A stretch of 64,000 nucleotides of DNA from Acetivibrio mesophilus (lineage in GTDB: Bacteria; Bacillota; Clostridia; Acetivibrionales; Acetivibrionaceae), in NCBI RefSeq assembly GCF_004102745.1, contig NZ_RLII01000004.1, forward strand, positions 186,001 through 250,000, in the 5' to 3' direction. This document shows positions 20,398-30,048 of the stretch, piece after piece. How positions within the stretch are numbered: the stretch's first letter is position 1; every line of letters begins with the position of its first letter. The notes under the pieces are model-generated. The model searched no databases and was not told the DNA's origin. It was given only the letters and a program-made list of their open reading frames with translations. The position numbers and the translations under genes were made by a program.

Positions 20398-21152
20398 ATC
20401 CCTCCAAATCGTCTGTTTCTCTTCTGATATTCAATAATAGCATCCAAGATATGCTCTTTTTTAAAATCGGGCCAGAGCACATCGGTATACCAAAATTCAG
20501 TATATGCAGACTGCCACAACAGAAAATTGCTCAACCTTTTCTCTCCTCCGGGACGTATCAATAAATCAGGGTCCGGAGTCGTAGCGGTATATAGTCTATC
20601 ATTTAATACTTTTTCATTAATGTTATCGACTTCCAGTTTGCCAAGGGTAACTTCCTGTACTATTTTTCTTACCGCATGGACAATCTCATCCCTACTGCCA
20701 TAATTTAAAGCAATGTTCAAAGTCAACCCGGTATTTTGGGAAGTGAGTTTTGTTACCCTGTCTATTTCTTTCTTTATCTTATCGTCAAACACACTGATAT
20801 CGCCAACAACTTGTATTCGTACATTTTTGCCCCCAATATGAGTCTCCGCATTTTTTAGATAGTCTAAAAGGAGATTCATCAAAGCATCGACTTCGCTTTT
20901 CGGTCTTTTCCAATTTTCTGTCGAAAAAGCATAGACGGTTAGATATTTAATTCCGATTTCTCCACAAAATGTACTTATTTCCTTAAGAGTTTTAGCACCT
21001 TCTCTGTGACCGACAGAACGGGGAAGAGCTCTTTTCTTTGCCCACCTTCCATTCCCATCCATTATAATGGCAATATGGGCCGGCAATCTATTATAATCTA
21101 TATTGCTTTTCTTTTGATTTTTTTTATTAAACATGTTTTTCAAAACATTCAT
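20394..21152 (-). CDS. uppS: undecaprenyl (isoprenyl) diphosphate synthase
   Basis: Cis-prenyltransferase that builds the C55 lipid carrier for peptidoglycan. The 252-aa protein has HIAIIMDGNGRWAKKR near residue 25, YAFSTENWKRP and the RPGGEKRLSNFLLWQSAYTE signature. I chose the ATG at 21152, preceded by TGGAGG; first gene of the uppS-cdsA-dxr-rseP-ispG-polC operon. Confidence 0.96.
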   Translation of the reverse strand: MNVLKNMFNKKNQKKSNIDYNRLPAHIAIIMDGNGRWAKKRALPRSVGHREGAKTLKEISTFCGEIGIKYLTVYAFSTENWKRPKSEVDALMNLLLDYLKNAETHIGGKNVRIQVVGDISVFDDKIKKEIDRVTKLTSQNTGLTLNIALNYGSRDEIVHAVRKIVQEVTLGKLEVDNINEKVLNDRLYTATTPDPDLLIRPGGEKRLSNFLLWQSAYTEFWYTDVLWPDFKKEHILDAIIEYQKRNRRFGGI

Positions 21153-21200
21153 TATAACCTCCAAAACCTGATGACAAAAATACTTTTGCTACCGATTATT

Positions 21201-21234
21201 ATTATATTATATATATAAGCTTCAGTAAACGCAA
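21201..21234 (-). promoter_or_regulatory. candidate sigma-A promoter for the uppS operon
   Basis: Two overlapping solutions exist on the minus strand: TTTACT-N17-TATAAT (-10 at 21201-21206) and TTGCGT-N17-TATAAT (-10 at 21206-21211). Either gives a start ~45-50 bp upstream of the uppS ATG, after the terminator of the pyrH-frr unit. Confidence 0.55.
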
Positions 21235-21261
21235 TAAATTCATTTCACCGTCAGAATTTTA

Positions 21262-21288
21262 AAACCCCTCTAATTATTAGAGGGGTTT
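21262..21288 (-). terminator. intrinsic terminator ending the pyrH-frr unit
   Basis: Arms AAACCCCTCT and AGAGGGGTTT (10 bp) with a 7-nt loop are followed on the minus strand by TTTTAAAATT. The stem overlaps the stop codon of the 66-aa gene. Confidence 0.8.
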
Positions 21289-21477
21289 GCAAATAATAAG
21301 CTCAATACCTTCTTCACCTTTGTCAATTGCATTTATCACTCTGTAATAGTCGTCAATATCGGCAAGTTCAGCCTTAGGCGGAGATGTCACCCTGATAGAA
21401 GCAATTTTCCCTCCTGCGGAATTTAATATCTTTCTTGCCTCTCCCAATGTGAAACCAATAACTGTTTGGGCCTTCAT
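21277..21477 (-). CDS. 66-aa PASTA-like small protein, unknown function
   Basis: The ORF starts with ATG directly after frr (2-bp gap) and ends inside a terminator. The sequence MKAQTVIGFTLGEARKILNS then GKIASIRVTSPPK resembles the start of a PASTA domain (VVGMTLEEAKKALEAAG-like), a beta-lactam/peptidoglycan-sensing fold usually found on extracellular parts of kinases and PBPs. Here there is no signal peptide or membrane helix, so it should be cytoplasmic. The resemblance is by eye only. Confidence 0.75.
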   Translation of the reverse strand: MKAQTVIGFTLGEARKILNSAGGKIASIRVTSPPKAELADIDDYYRVINAIDKGEEGIELIICKPL

Positions 21478-21479
21478 GA

Positions 21480-22037
21480 CTAAACCTCTAGTATTTCTTT
21501 TTCTTTTAATTCAATTATATTATCAATTTCTGCAATATACTTGTCTGTAAGGTTCTGAATGTCCTTTTCTGCGTTCTTGAGATCATCTTCGGTAATTTCG
21601 CTGTTCTTTTTCATAGACTTCATTTTTTCAATTCCGTCTCTTCTTATTGACCTTATGGCAACCTTGGAGTCTTCTCCGTACTTTTTGGCAAGCTTTGTAA
21701 GTTCTTTTCTTCTTTCCTCAGTAAGCGGAGGGAATACCAATCTAATAACCTTGCCATCATTATTCGGATTTATGCCAATATCAGATTTCTGAATTTCCTT
21801 TTCAATTTCCTTCAGTATTTGGGCATCCCAAGGCTGGATCATTATAACCCTTGGCTCTGGTATTGAAATAGTGCCAAGCTGATTAATCGGTGTAGCAGCA
21901 CCGTAATATTCAACCATTATCTTATCCAATATCGATGCATTTGCCCTGCCTGCTCTGATAGTATTAAGGTCATCTTTTAATACGTTGATGGTTTTCTTCA
22001 TCTTTTCTTCAATATTCTTATACTCTTCCATTGACAT
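21480..22037 (-). CDS. frr: ribosome recycling factor
   Basis: Splits post-termination ribosomes together with EF-G. The 185-aa protein contains [20 protein letters not shown] and [20 protein letters not shown] stands 3 nt before the first ATG and 9 nt before a second ATG two codons later (22031), so the true start may be the latter. It lies between pyrH and the 66-aa gene. Confidence 0.97.
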   Translation of the reverse strand: MSMEEYKNIEEKMKKTINVLKDDLNTIRAGRANASILDKIMVEYYGAATPINQLGTISIPEPRVIMIQPWDAQILKEIEKEIQKSDIGINPNNDGKVIRLVFPPLTEERRKELTKLAKKYGEDSKVAIRSIRRDGIEKMKSMKKNSEITEDDLKNAEKDIQNLTDKYIAEIDNIIELKEKEILEV

Positions 22038-22050
22038 ATTCCTCCTCTAT

Positions 22051-22803
<753 letters not shown>

Positions 22804-22879
22804 TTACAATTGAAAACCATTTTTAAAAATAATAGGGTGTTTTTGATATAATCGGTGATTATCCCAAAAATAGCAGCAA

Positions 22880-22943
22880 TAAAAGCTCGGGACATCGAGG
22901 CCCTTCGCTTTTGTCTCTTTCATTTCATTCCAAGAGGCCAAAT
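22880..22943. repeat. 64-bp dispersed repeat, copy 1
   Basis: This segment matches 62468-62531 at 60 of 64 positions, same orientation. It can fold into two stems: AAG-CTCG(N6)CGAG-(N3)-CTT, then a TTTTGTCTCTT / AAGAGGCCAAA stem with one mismatch and one G-U pair when read as plus-strand RNA. It ends 4 bp from the T run of the tsf terminator. No ORF is conserved between the copies. Confidence 0.8.
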
Positions 22944-22946
22944 CCC

Positions 22947-22985
22947 TAAAAAGGGAACATATAAAGTAACTTTATATGTTCCCTT
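22947..22985 (-). terminator. intrinsic terminator of rpsB-tsf
   Basis: Perfect 16-bp arms (22951-22966 and 22970-22985) with a 3-nt loop are followed on the minus strand by TTTTTAGGG. It lies 13 bp after the tsf stop. Confidence 0.9.
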
Positions 22986-22998
22986 AATCACCTTACAT

Positions 22999-23646
22999 TT
23001 AGCCACCTATTTGCTTCATAACTTCCTCAGCAAAGTTATCTTCCTTCTTTTCTATACCTTCGCCTCTTTCAAATCTTACAAATCTTCTTATATTGATATT
23101 CTCGCCTATAACAGCTATCTTCTCATTGAGAAGTTGTTGTATTGTCTTATCAGGGTCTTTTATAAATGGCTGTTCTAAAAGACATACTTCCTTATAATAT
23201 TTTTCTATTCTTCCTTCTACCATCTTATCAACAATCTTTTCAGGTTTACCCTCATTTAGTGCCTGAGCTCTGAGGATCTCCCTTTCTTTTTCAAGCTTAT
23301 CGGCAGGAACTTCTTCTCTGCTTATGTATTCAGGCTTGCTTGCTGCAATATGCATTGCAACGTCCTTTACAAAGGCCTTAAAATCTTCATTTTTTGCAGC
23401 AAAATCAGTCTCAATATTAATCTCAACCAATACGCCTATTCTACCATCACCATGGATATAAGCATCAACCAATCCTTCTGCAGCAATTCTTCCTGCTTTC
23501 TTAGCTGCTGCTGCCAATCCTTTTTCTCTTAAAAGCTCAACAGCCTTTTCCATATCACCATTTGCTTCTGAAAGAACTTTCTTGCAATCCATCATGCCTG
23601 CACCGGTTCTTTCACGAAGCTGCTTAACCATTTCAGCAGTAATCAT
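22999..23646 (-). CDS. tsf: translation elongation factor Ts
   Basis: Nucleotide exchange factor for EF-Tu. The 215-aa protein begins [20 protein letters not shown] with [11 protein letters not shown] and [20 protein letters not shown], the EF-Ts N-terminus. I chose the ATG at 23646, behind GGAGG; the TTG five codons earlier overlaps the ribosome site. The length is that of the short (about 215 aa) clostridial/thermophile type. Confidence 0.97.
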   Translation of the reverse strand: MITAEMVKQLRERTGAGMMDCKKVLSEANGDMEKAVELLREKGLAAAAKKAGRIAAEGLVDAYIHGDGRIGVLVEINIETDFAAKNEDFKAFVKDVAMHIAASKPEYISREEVPADKLEKEREILRAQALNEGKPEKIVDKMVEGRIEKYYKEVCLLEQPFIKDPDKTIQQLLNEKIAVIGENINIRRFVRFERGEGIEKKEDNFAEEVMKQIGG

Positions 23647-23793
23647 TCTGAATTCCTCCAAACAATATTAATTTCTCACAATTTATAAAATGATTTTTGA
23701 ATATTATTCTCATTAAAGATGTTTTTATACCTTTAACAAAAGCTTAGAGCATCAACCTAAAAGCTTTTGCTCCAACATAAAGAAACCTAAAAT

Positions 23794-23824
23794 CCGACTT
23801 CAGCAGCATACCCGCTGAAGTCGG
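23794..23824 (-). terminator. stem-loop between rpsB and tsf
   Basis: Perfect 11-bp arms CCGACTTCAGC / GCTGAAGTCGG with a 9-nt loop begin 8 bp after the rpsB stop; the minus strand then reads ATTTTAGG. The T run is short, so it may be a partial terminator or mRNA-stability element setting the rpsB:tsf ratio. Confidence 0.6.
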
Positions 23825-23831
23825 AAAATTC

Positions 23832-24590
23832 TTACACTTCTGCAGCAACTTCTTCCTCAACGATTTCTTCAGCCTGTTCTTCAGCACTGCCTTGAACTGA
23901 AAGCTGTTCGCCCTGTCTTCCCTCTATAATAGCATCTGCAATTTTTGATGCAATCAATTTAACAGCTCTGATAGCATCGTCGTTTCCAGGAATTACGTAA
24001 TCAACTTCATCCGGGTCACAGTTGGTATCTACAATTGCAACTACAGGAATGCCTAGCCTTCTTGCTTCGAGAATAGCAATTCTTTCTTTTCTAGGGTCAA
24101 CTACAAACAATGCTCCTGGAAGCTGCTTCATGTCTTTGATTCCACCGAGATACTTTTCGAGCTTTTCCATTTCACCCTTAAGCTTTATAACTTCTTTCTT
24201 TGGTAGAACGTCAAAAACGCCTTCTTCTTCCATCTTAGTGAGCTCTTTTAATCTGTTTATTCTTCCTTTAATTGTGTTAAAGTTGGTGAGCATTCCACCC
24301 AACCACCTTGCATTTACGAAGAACTGATCTGCCCTTTGAGCTTCTTCCTTTATGGAATCCTGAGCCTGCTTCTTTGTACCTACAAAGAGAATTCCTTGGC
24401 CGTTCATTGCCACTTCCCTGATAAAATAGTAGGCCTCTTCAACCTTTTTCACAGTCTTTTGAAGGTCTATAATATAGATACCGTTCCTCTCTGTGAAAAT
24501 GTATTCAGCCATTTTTGGGTTCCATCTTCTAGTCTGATGACCGAAGTGAACACCTGCTTCCAATAATTGTTTCATTGAAATAACTGACAT
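23832..24590 (-). CDS. rpsB: 30S ribosomal protein S2
   Basis: The 252-aa protein begins [20 protein letters not shown] with [20 protein letters not shown] and the second signature [20 protein letters not shown]. The acidic C-terminal tail is usual in Firmicutes. GGAGGTG precedes the ATG. It is the first gene of rpsB-tsf. Confidence 0.98.
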   Translation of the reverse strand: MSVISMKQLLEAGVHFGHQTRRWNPKMAEYIFTERNGIYIIDLQKTVKKVEEAYYFIREVAMNGQGILFVGTKKQAQDSIKEEAQRADQFFVNARWLGGMLTNFNTIKGRINRLKELTKMEEEGVFDVLPKKEVIKLKGEMEKLEKYLGGIKDMKQLPGALFVVDPRKERIAILEARRLGIPVVAIVDTNCDPDEVDYVIPGNDDAIRAVKLIASKIADAIIEGRQGEQLSVQGSAEEQAEEIVEEEVAAEV

Positions 24591-24689
24591 TTAAAACACC
24601 TCCGTTAGTTTTACACCTCCGCAACCTTCATCTTTATGGGGAACCTGTCGGCACTATCCCATAAATCAAGCTTGCGTGCGTTTTTTCCG
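24591..24689 (-). promoter_or_regulatory. structured leader of rpsB
   Basis: About 100 nt separate the predicted start site from the rpsB ATG. They contain TTTATGGG/CCCATAAA arms (24633-24640 with 24658-24665) enclosing a 17-nt loop. A ribosomal-protein leader that binds S2 is plausible but is only inference. Confidence 0.4.
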
Positions 24690-24695
24690 TCTAGT

Positions 24696-24724
24696 AGTAT
24701 AACACATTGTTGTTTTTTTATCAA
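24696..24724 (-). promoter_or_regulatory. sigma-A promoter of rpsB-tsf
   Basis: The minus strand reads TTGATA-N17-TATACT (-35 at 24719-24724, -10 at 24696-24701). Confidence 0.7.
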
Positions 24725-24781
24725 TAATAAATATAACTTTTTTATTTTTTGCTTCACTTTTTTTTCAGTATTCCTATTTTA

Positions 24782-24810
24782 TTGACAAGATACAATCCCT
24801 ATTTTAAAAT
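24782..24810 (+). promoter_or_regulatory. sigma-A promoter of typA
   Basis: TTGACA (24782-24787), 17-bp spacer, TAAAAT (24805-24810), about 50 bp upstream of the typA start. Confidence 0.75.
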
Positions 24811-24862
24811 AGTATAGTTATTATAAAATAATGAATTTTTAACGATTTAGAGGGAGATTTTT

Positions 24863-26683
24863 GTGGAAAATATTAGAGAAAACATTAGAAATGTCGCTAT
24901 AATAGCCCATGTTGATCACGGGAAAACAACACTCGTAGATGCAATGCTGAGACAAAGCGGTATATTCAGAGAAAATGAACAGATTCATGAGAGAGTAATG
25001 GACTCCAATGACCTCGAAAGAGAAAGAGGTATCACTATTCTATCCAAAAACACTGCTGTGACTTATAAGGATACCAAAATTAACATTGTAGATACTCCGG
25101 GTCACGCTGACTTCGGCGGAGAGGTTGAACGCGTACTTAGAATGGTTGACGGCGTCCTTTTATTGGTTGACTCCTTTGAAGGTACCATGCCTCAAACAAG
25201 ATTCGTACTCAAGAAAGCTCTTCAGCTTAACCTAAAACCCATAGTTGTCATTAATAAAATTGACAGGCCTGAAGCAAGACCCAACGAAGTTATCGATGAA
25301 GTCTTAGAGTTGTTCATTGAGCTTGGAGCAAATGATGAGCAGCTTGATTTCCCAATTGTATACGCTTCTTCGAGAGAAGGCTATGCTGTACACAGCTTAG
25401 ATGATGAACCGAAAAACCTTGTTCCTCTGTTTGAAACCTTGATAAATCATGTGCCTGCTCCTAGCGGTTATATGGACGAACCGCTTCAGTTCCTGGTTTC
25501 AAATATAGATTATGATGAGTATGTGGGAAGAATAGCAGTGGGAAGAGTCGAAAGAGGCATCATTAAGACAGGACAGTCTGCTGTGTTGTGTACGAAGGAC
25601 GGAAGTGTTGAAAATGTAAAGATAAGCAAGCTCTATGTATTTAGTGGCCTCAAAAGAATTGAAGCAGACTCTGCGATGATGGGAGATATTATTGCAGTAT
25701 CCGGCATTAGCGATATTAACATTGGTGAAACAGTTTGTGATGCCAATAAACCTGACCCATTACCTTTTATTGATATTGACGAGCCTACGATTTCTATGAC
25801 CTTTAGTGTAAACAACAGCCCTTTCGCAGGGCGTGAAGGAACGTTTGTTACTTCAAGACATCTAAGGGACAGGCTCTTTAGAGAGCTGGAAACTAACGTA
25901 AGCCTTAGAGTCGAAGAAACTGATTCTCCGGATTCCTTCAAGGTGTCCGGAAGGGGCGAACTTCATCTCTCAATATTGATTGAGACTATGAGGCGTCAAG
26001 GCTACGAATTTCAAGTGTCCAAACCAAATGTTATTTATAAAGAAGTCAACGGCGAAGTATTTGAGCCCATGGAACACCTGATTGTTGACGTTCCTGAGGA
26101 CTTTATGGGCGTCGTTATGGAAAAGTTGGGTACCCGCAAGGCTGAAATGATAAATATGCATTCTTCTCAGCAGGGTTATATGAGGCTTGAGTTTAAAATC
26201 CCTTCAAGGGGCCTTATCGGGTATAGGTCAGAATTTTTGACTGATACAAAAGGAAATGGTATAATGAATCATGTCTTCCATGGATTTGAACCTTTAAAGG
26301 GAGAAATATCAAGAAGACAAAGAGGCTCAATGGTTGCATGGGAGGACGGCGAAGCTGTTACCTACGGTCTTTATAATGCACAGGAAAGAGGTTCTCTTTT
26401 TATCTCGCCCGGGACAAAGGTATATGAGGGCATGATAGTTGGAGAAAACTCCAGGAATGAAGATATTGTTATAAATGTTTGCAAAAAGAAACATGTTACA
26501 AACATGAGGGCATCCGGTTCCGATGAAGCCTTAAGACTTACGCCCCCTGTAACGCTCAGTTTGGAGCAATGTTTGGAGTTCATTGAAGATGACGAACTGG
26601 TGGAAATTACTCCGAAGAACATACGGTTAAGGAAAAAAATCCTCGATACAGACCTTAGGGCAAAGTCAAGAAAAAAAGAGTAA
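24863..26683 (+). CDS. typA: ribosome-associated GTPase TypA/BipA
   Basis: EF-G-like GTPase linked to ribosome assembly and stress growth. The 606-aa protein starts at a GTG behind AGAGGGAG. G1 is [16 protein letters not shown] near residue 15, then [30 protein letters not shown] and [10 protein letters not shown], followed by EF-G domains II, III and V ([19 protein letters not shown]) and the BipA-specific C-terminal domain. It is transcribed divergently from rpsB. Confidence 0.97.
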   Translation: MENIRENIRNVAIIAHVDHGKTTLVDAMLRQSGIFRENEQIHERVMDSNDLERERGITILSKNTAVTYKDTKINIVDTPGHADFGGEVERVLRMVDGVLLLVDSFEGTMPQTRFVLKKALQLNLKPIVVINKIDRPEARPNEVIDEVLELFIELGANDEQLDFPIVYASSREGYAVHSLDDEPKNLVPLFETLINHVPAPSGYMDEPLQFLVSNIDYDEYVGRIAVGRVERGIIKTGQSAVLCTKDGSVENVKISKLYVFSGLKRIEADSAMMGDIIAVSGISDINIGETVCDANKPDPLPFIDIDEPTISMTFSVNNSPFAGREGTFVTSRHLRDRLFRELETNVSLRVEETDSPDSFKVSGRGELHLSILIETMRRQGYEFQVSKPNVIYKEVNGEVFEPMEHLIVDVPEDFMGVVMEKLGTRKAEMINMHSSQQGYMRLEFKIPSRGLIGYRSEFLTDTKGNGIMNHVFHGFEPLKGEISRRQRGSMVAWEDGEAVTYGLYNAQERGSLFISPGTKVYEGMIVGENSRNEDIVINVCKKKHVTNMRASGSDEALRLTPPVTLSLEQCLEFIEDDELVEITPKNIRLRKKILDTDLRAKSRKKE

Positions 26684-26746
26684 TACCATTAATATGCAGC
26701 ATAAAGAACATTTATGTAATAAAAAAATTATTGTGTGGTGAGAATA

Positions 26747-27859
26747 ATGAGTGGAAACAGTAAGGTAGCACCAAATAAGAAAGCAAAGAAGCGCAAGAAT
26801 AGATTAGCGTCTTTATTTCTGTACTTTCTTGTCTTCCTTATTATATTTACAATAAGCTCCCTGGCTTCTTACACATATTTCGTAAACGAGAAAGAAATTG
26901 ACTACGAGGAGGTTATTGCAAAAATAGACCCTGAAAATGGCATTCAAGTTGAAATTCCTCGTGGTTCTGATACCAGCGACATTGCAGAAATACTTAAGAA
27001 AGAAGGCGTAATAAGTTATCCTTTTTGGTTTAAGTTCATTTCCAAATTCAATGGTTATGACGGCCGTTACAAATCGGGTAAGCATATTGTAAATAGTAAC
27101 TTTAGTTATAAAGAAATTATGGAAGTCCTCTGCAGCAACCCAGTTACAACTACTGTCACCATAATTGAAGGAAAAAATATAACACAAATTGCCGATACTT
27201 TGAGTGAAAAAAAGGTTATCGACAAAGAGGACTTTCTTGAAGCCTGCAATACCGAAGAGTTCGACTATGAGTTTTTAAAAGATATCCCCGAAAGGGAAAA
27301 CAGACTTGAAGGTTATCTCTTCCCGGACACCTATTTCTTCGATCCAAAAGGAGGAGAGAGGGCAATAATTGAAAAGTTTCTCGACAACTTCGATGCAAAA
27401 TTCAAGCCGGAATACTATGAAAGAGCAAAAGAGTTGAACATGACAATAGATGAAGTAATTATTCTTGCATCCATAATAGAGAGAGAAACGGCTCTCTCCG
27501 AAGAAAGAGCAATCGTTTCCAGCGTATTTCACAACAGGATGAAGTCTTCCAACCCTGAGCTTAGAAAGCTTCAGTCCTGTGCTACCATACAGTATATTCT
27601 ATATAATACTCAGGGCAAGATGAAAGAAAAGTTATCCGATGAGGATACCCAGATTAACCACCCATATAACACATATATTTTTGAAGGGCTACCGCCGGGA
27701 CCTATATGCTCCCCAGGTGTTGCTGCTATAGAAGCAGCACTGTACCCGGATGAAGAATCAGAGTATCTGTTCTTTGTGGCTAAAGGAGATGGAAGTCACC
27801 ATTTTTCAAAGACCTTAGCTGAGCATCTGGAGGCTGTTAAAAAATACGAAGCGGATTAA
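26747..27859 (+). CDS. mltG: endolytic peptidoglycan transglycosylase MltG
   Basis: Cuts nascent glycan strands at the membrane. The 370-aa protein has a basic N-terminus, one membrane helix (about residues 20-45) and a YceG-like domain with the catalytic Glu in ILASIIERETA and the motif NTYIFEGLPPGPICSPG. I chose the ATG at 26747 over the GTG four codons earlier because GGTGAG lies 4 nt before it. It is followed by a strong terminator, then trmR, matching the B. subtilis yrrL-yrrM order. Confidence 0.94.
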   Translation: MSGNSKVAPNKKAKKRKNRLASLFLYFLVFLIIFTISSLASYTYFVNEKEIDYEEVIAKIDPENGIQVEIPRGSDTSDIAEILKKEGVISYPFWFKFISKFNGYDGRYKSGKHIVNSNFSYKEIMEVLCSNPVTTTVTIIEGKNITQIADTLSEKKVIDKEDFLEACNTEEFDYEFLKDIPERENRLEGYLFPDTYFFDPKGGERAIIEKFLDNFDAKFKPEYYERAKELNMTIDEVIILASIIERETALSEERAIVSSVFHNRMKSSNPELRKLQSCATIQYILYNTQGKMKEKLSDEDTQINHPYNTYIFEGLPPGPICSPGVAAIEAALYPDEESEYLFFVAKGDGSHHFSKTLAEHLEAVKKYEAD

Positions 27860-27877
27860 GCAATACCATATAAAACT

Positions 27878-27908
27878 ATTGTGAGGATTTCAACAAAATC
27901 CTCACAAT
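27878..27908 (+). terminator. intrinsic terminator after mltG
   Basis: Perfect 13-bp arms ATTGTGAGGATTT / AAATCCTCACAAT, 5-nt loop, followed by TTTTATAATTTTT. Confidence 0.9.
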
Positions 27909-27937
27909 TTTTATAATTTTTATAAGGACTGAATAAA

Positions 27938-28576
27938 ATGATCTGTTATGATTATATAAACGACTATATTAGAAAAACAATTAAAAAAAATGACGGGCTG
28001 TTGTCGGAGCTTGAAGACTTCGCCAAAGAGAATCATGTGCCCATTGTGCATCCGGAAGTTGCATCACTTCTTAAGGTAATAGGCCTTACTCTCAGGCCCT
28101 CCCGTATTTTAGAAGTTGGGACCGCCATTGGTTATTCTGCCATCCTTTTCTCCACTGTGCTAGAGCCCGGAGGAAGAATTGATACTATTGACAGGTATGA
28201 ATTGATGCTAGAAAGAGCCAGAGAGAATATAAAAAAAGCCGGTCTTCAGGATGTAATAAACATAATCGAAGGAGATGCTTTAGATGTCCTGAAATGCCTT
28301 GAACATGAATATGATATGGTTTTTTTGGATGCTGCCAAGGGCCAGTACCCGGAGTTCCTTCCCGAATGTCTGAGGCTTTTGAGGAGCGGAGGTCTTCTTA
28401 TATCGGACAACATCCTATATAAGGGAATGATTGCAAAGGATGAACTTGTTGTAAGAAGGAAAAAGACCATTGTAAAAAGATTGAGAGACTATCTTAAGAC
28501 TATTTGCAGCATGGATGAACTGGAGACAAGTATTCTGCCTATTGGCGATGGAGTGGCAATAAGCTTCAAAAAATAA
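27938..28576 (+). CDS. trmR: SAM-dependent O-methyltransferase, TrmR (YrrM) type
   Basis: The 212-aa protein is a class I methyltransferase with motif I ILEVGTAIGYSAIL near residue 55, the acidic residue of GGRIDTIDRYE, and the metal-site DMVFLDAAKGQYPEFL. In B. subtilis the homologue methylates 5-hydroxyuridine at tRNA position 34 to 5-methoxyuridine. The next gene encodes the hydroxylating enzyme of that pathway, which supports the assignment. The ATG follows AAGGACTG. Confidence 0.85.
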   Translation: MICYDYINDYIRKTIKKNDGLLSELEDFAKENHVPIVHPEVASLLKVIGLTLRPSRILEVGTAIGYSAILFSTVLEPGGRIDTIDRYELMLERARENIKKAGLQDVINIIEGDALDVLKCLEHEYDMVFLDAAKGQYPEFLPECLRLLRSGGLLISDNILYKGMIAKDELVVRRKKTIVKRLRDYLKTICSMDELETSILPIGDGVAISFKK

Positions 28577-28633
28577 CTTCGTCTTTCAAAGTATCTATGG
28601 CAGAATTTTACCAATAAATTAGGAGTGAAGTAT

Positions 28634-29869
28634 ATGAAAAAAGCTGAACTGCTTGCGCCTGCCGGCAACCTTGAAAAACTAAAAATGGCTGTTTTATATG
28701 GTGCCGATGCCGTTTACCTCGGTGGAGAAGAATTTAGTCTCAGGGCCTATGCCGACAATTTTACATTTGATGATTTGAAATCTGGAGTGGAATTTGCCCA
28801 CGATAAAGGAAAAAAAGTATATATAACCATGAATATATTTCCTCACAACCAAGATTTAAAGAAAATTCCCGAATATATAAAAGAAGTCAGTAGTATTGGA
28901 GTCGATGCCATAATACTGTCGGACCCCGGTATTCTCTCAATGGTAAAAGAAATGGCCCCCGATATGGAAATACACTTAAGTACCCAGGCCAACAATACCA
29001 ACTTTATGAGCGCCAGATTCTGGCATGACCAAGGTGTAAAGCGAGTAATACTTGCAAGAGAACTCTCTCTTGATGAGATACGGGAAATAAAAGAAAATAC
29101 TCCCGATTCTTTGGAGATTGAAGCTTTTGTCCACGGCGCTATGTGCATCTCCTATTCCGGAAGGTGCCTTCTGAGCAATTACATGGCCGGCAGGGATTCT
29201 AACAGAGGACTATGTGCCCATCCCTGCAGATGGAAATACTACTTGATGGAGGAAAAAAGACCCGATGAATACTTCCCAGTATATGAAAACGAAAGAGGAA
29301 CATTTATTTTCAATTCCAGAGACCTTTGCATGATTGGACATATACCTGAGCTAATAGAAGCCGGAGTATCCAGTCTCAAGATTGAAGGAAGAATGAAAAG
29401 CTCCTTTTATGTCGCAACAGTGGTAAAGGCATACCGCGAAGCGCTAGATGCCTACTATCAAAATAAAGACAGCTATAAATTTGACCCTCGGCTTTTTGAA
29501 GAGGTCTGTAAAGTCAGCCACCGAGAATTCACCACCGGCTTTTTCTTCAACAAGCCCGGACCCAACGATCAGATTTATGCCACCAGTTCATATATAAGGG
29601 ATTATGACTTTGTAGGGGTTGTTCAAAAATACGATAAGACTACAAAAATAGCAACTATAGAACAAAGAAACCGAATGTATAAAGGCGAAGAAATTGAAGT
29701 GGTAAACCCCAAAGGCGACTTCTTTGTTCAAAAGATTGAATGGATGAAAAATATTGACGGCGAAGATATAGACATTGCCCCTCACCCTCAAATGACGGTA
29801 TACATGCCTATGAAAGAGGATGTACAGGAGTATACAATGCTACGACGAAAAAGCAGTTCTAATGAGTAA
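28634..29869 (+). CDS. trhP: U32-family protein, tRNA 5-hydroxyuridine synthase TrhP
   Basis: The 411-aa protein begins MKKAELLAPAGNLEKLKMAV, the U32 family start, and contains the conserved Cys/His stretch CISYSGRCLLSNYMAGRDSN then RGLCAHPCRW near residues 165-200, and LKIEGRMKSSFYVATVV. U32 proteins of this type hydroxylate U34 of tRNAs using prephenate-dependent chemistry; older annotation calls them peptidases. AGGAG is 8 nt before the chosen ATG. It pairs with trmR 57 bp upstream. Confidence 0.88.
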   Translation: MKKAELLAPAGNLEKLKMAVLYGADAVYLGGEEFSLRAYADNFTFDDLKSGVEFAHDKGKKVYITMNIFPHNQDLKKIPEYIKEVSSIGVDAIILSDPGILSMVKEMAPDMEIHLSTQANNTNFMSARFWHDQGVKRVILARELSLDEIREIKENTPDSLEIEAFVHGAMCISYSGRCLLSNYMAGRDSNRGLCAHPCRWKYYLMEEKRPDEYFPVYENERGTFIFNSRDLCMIGHIPELIEAGVSSLKIEGRMKSSFYVATVVKAYREALDAYYQNKDSYKFDPRLFEEVCKVSHREFTTGFFFNKPGPNDQIYATSSYIRDYDFVGVVQKYDKTTKIATIEQRNRMYKGEEIEVVNPKGDFFVQKIEWMKNIDGEDIDIAPHPQMTVYMPMKEDVQEYTMLRRKSSSNE

Positions 29870-29923
29870 ATCAATTAAATTAACGAGCTAAAAAATAGTT
29901 GGTTAATATAATAAAATTGTCCT

Positions 29924-29957
29924 AAACTGAAGTCCTATCATGGACTTCAGTTTTTTT
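29924..29957 (+). terminator. intrinsic terminator after trhP
   Basis: 12-bp arms AAACTGAAGTCC / GGACTTCAGTTT, 6-nt loop, then a seven-T run. Confidence 0.95.
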
Positions 29958-30048
29958 AGCCTCTTTCATTCATACAAGTGAAGTATAAAAGCCCCTTCAT
30001 TTGGAAAAATTAATTAATAATACTAATATCAAAAAAAGGGGGCATCCT

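Noticed and set aside
22855-23178. 107-codon plus-strand ORF across repeat copy 1
   Set aside because: Most of it is antisense to tsf, and all differences from copy 2 in the shared frame change the residue.
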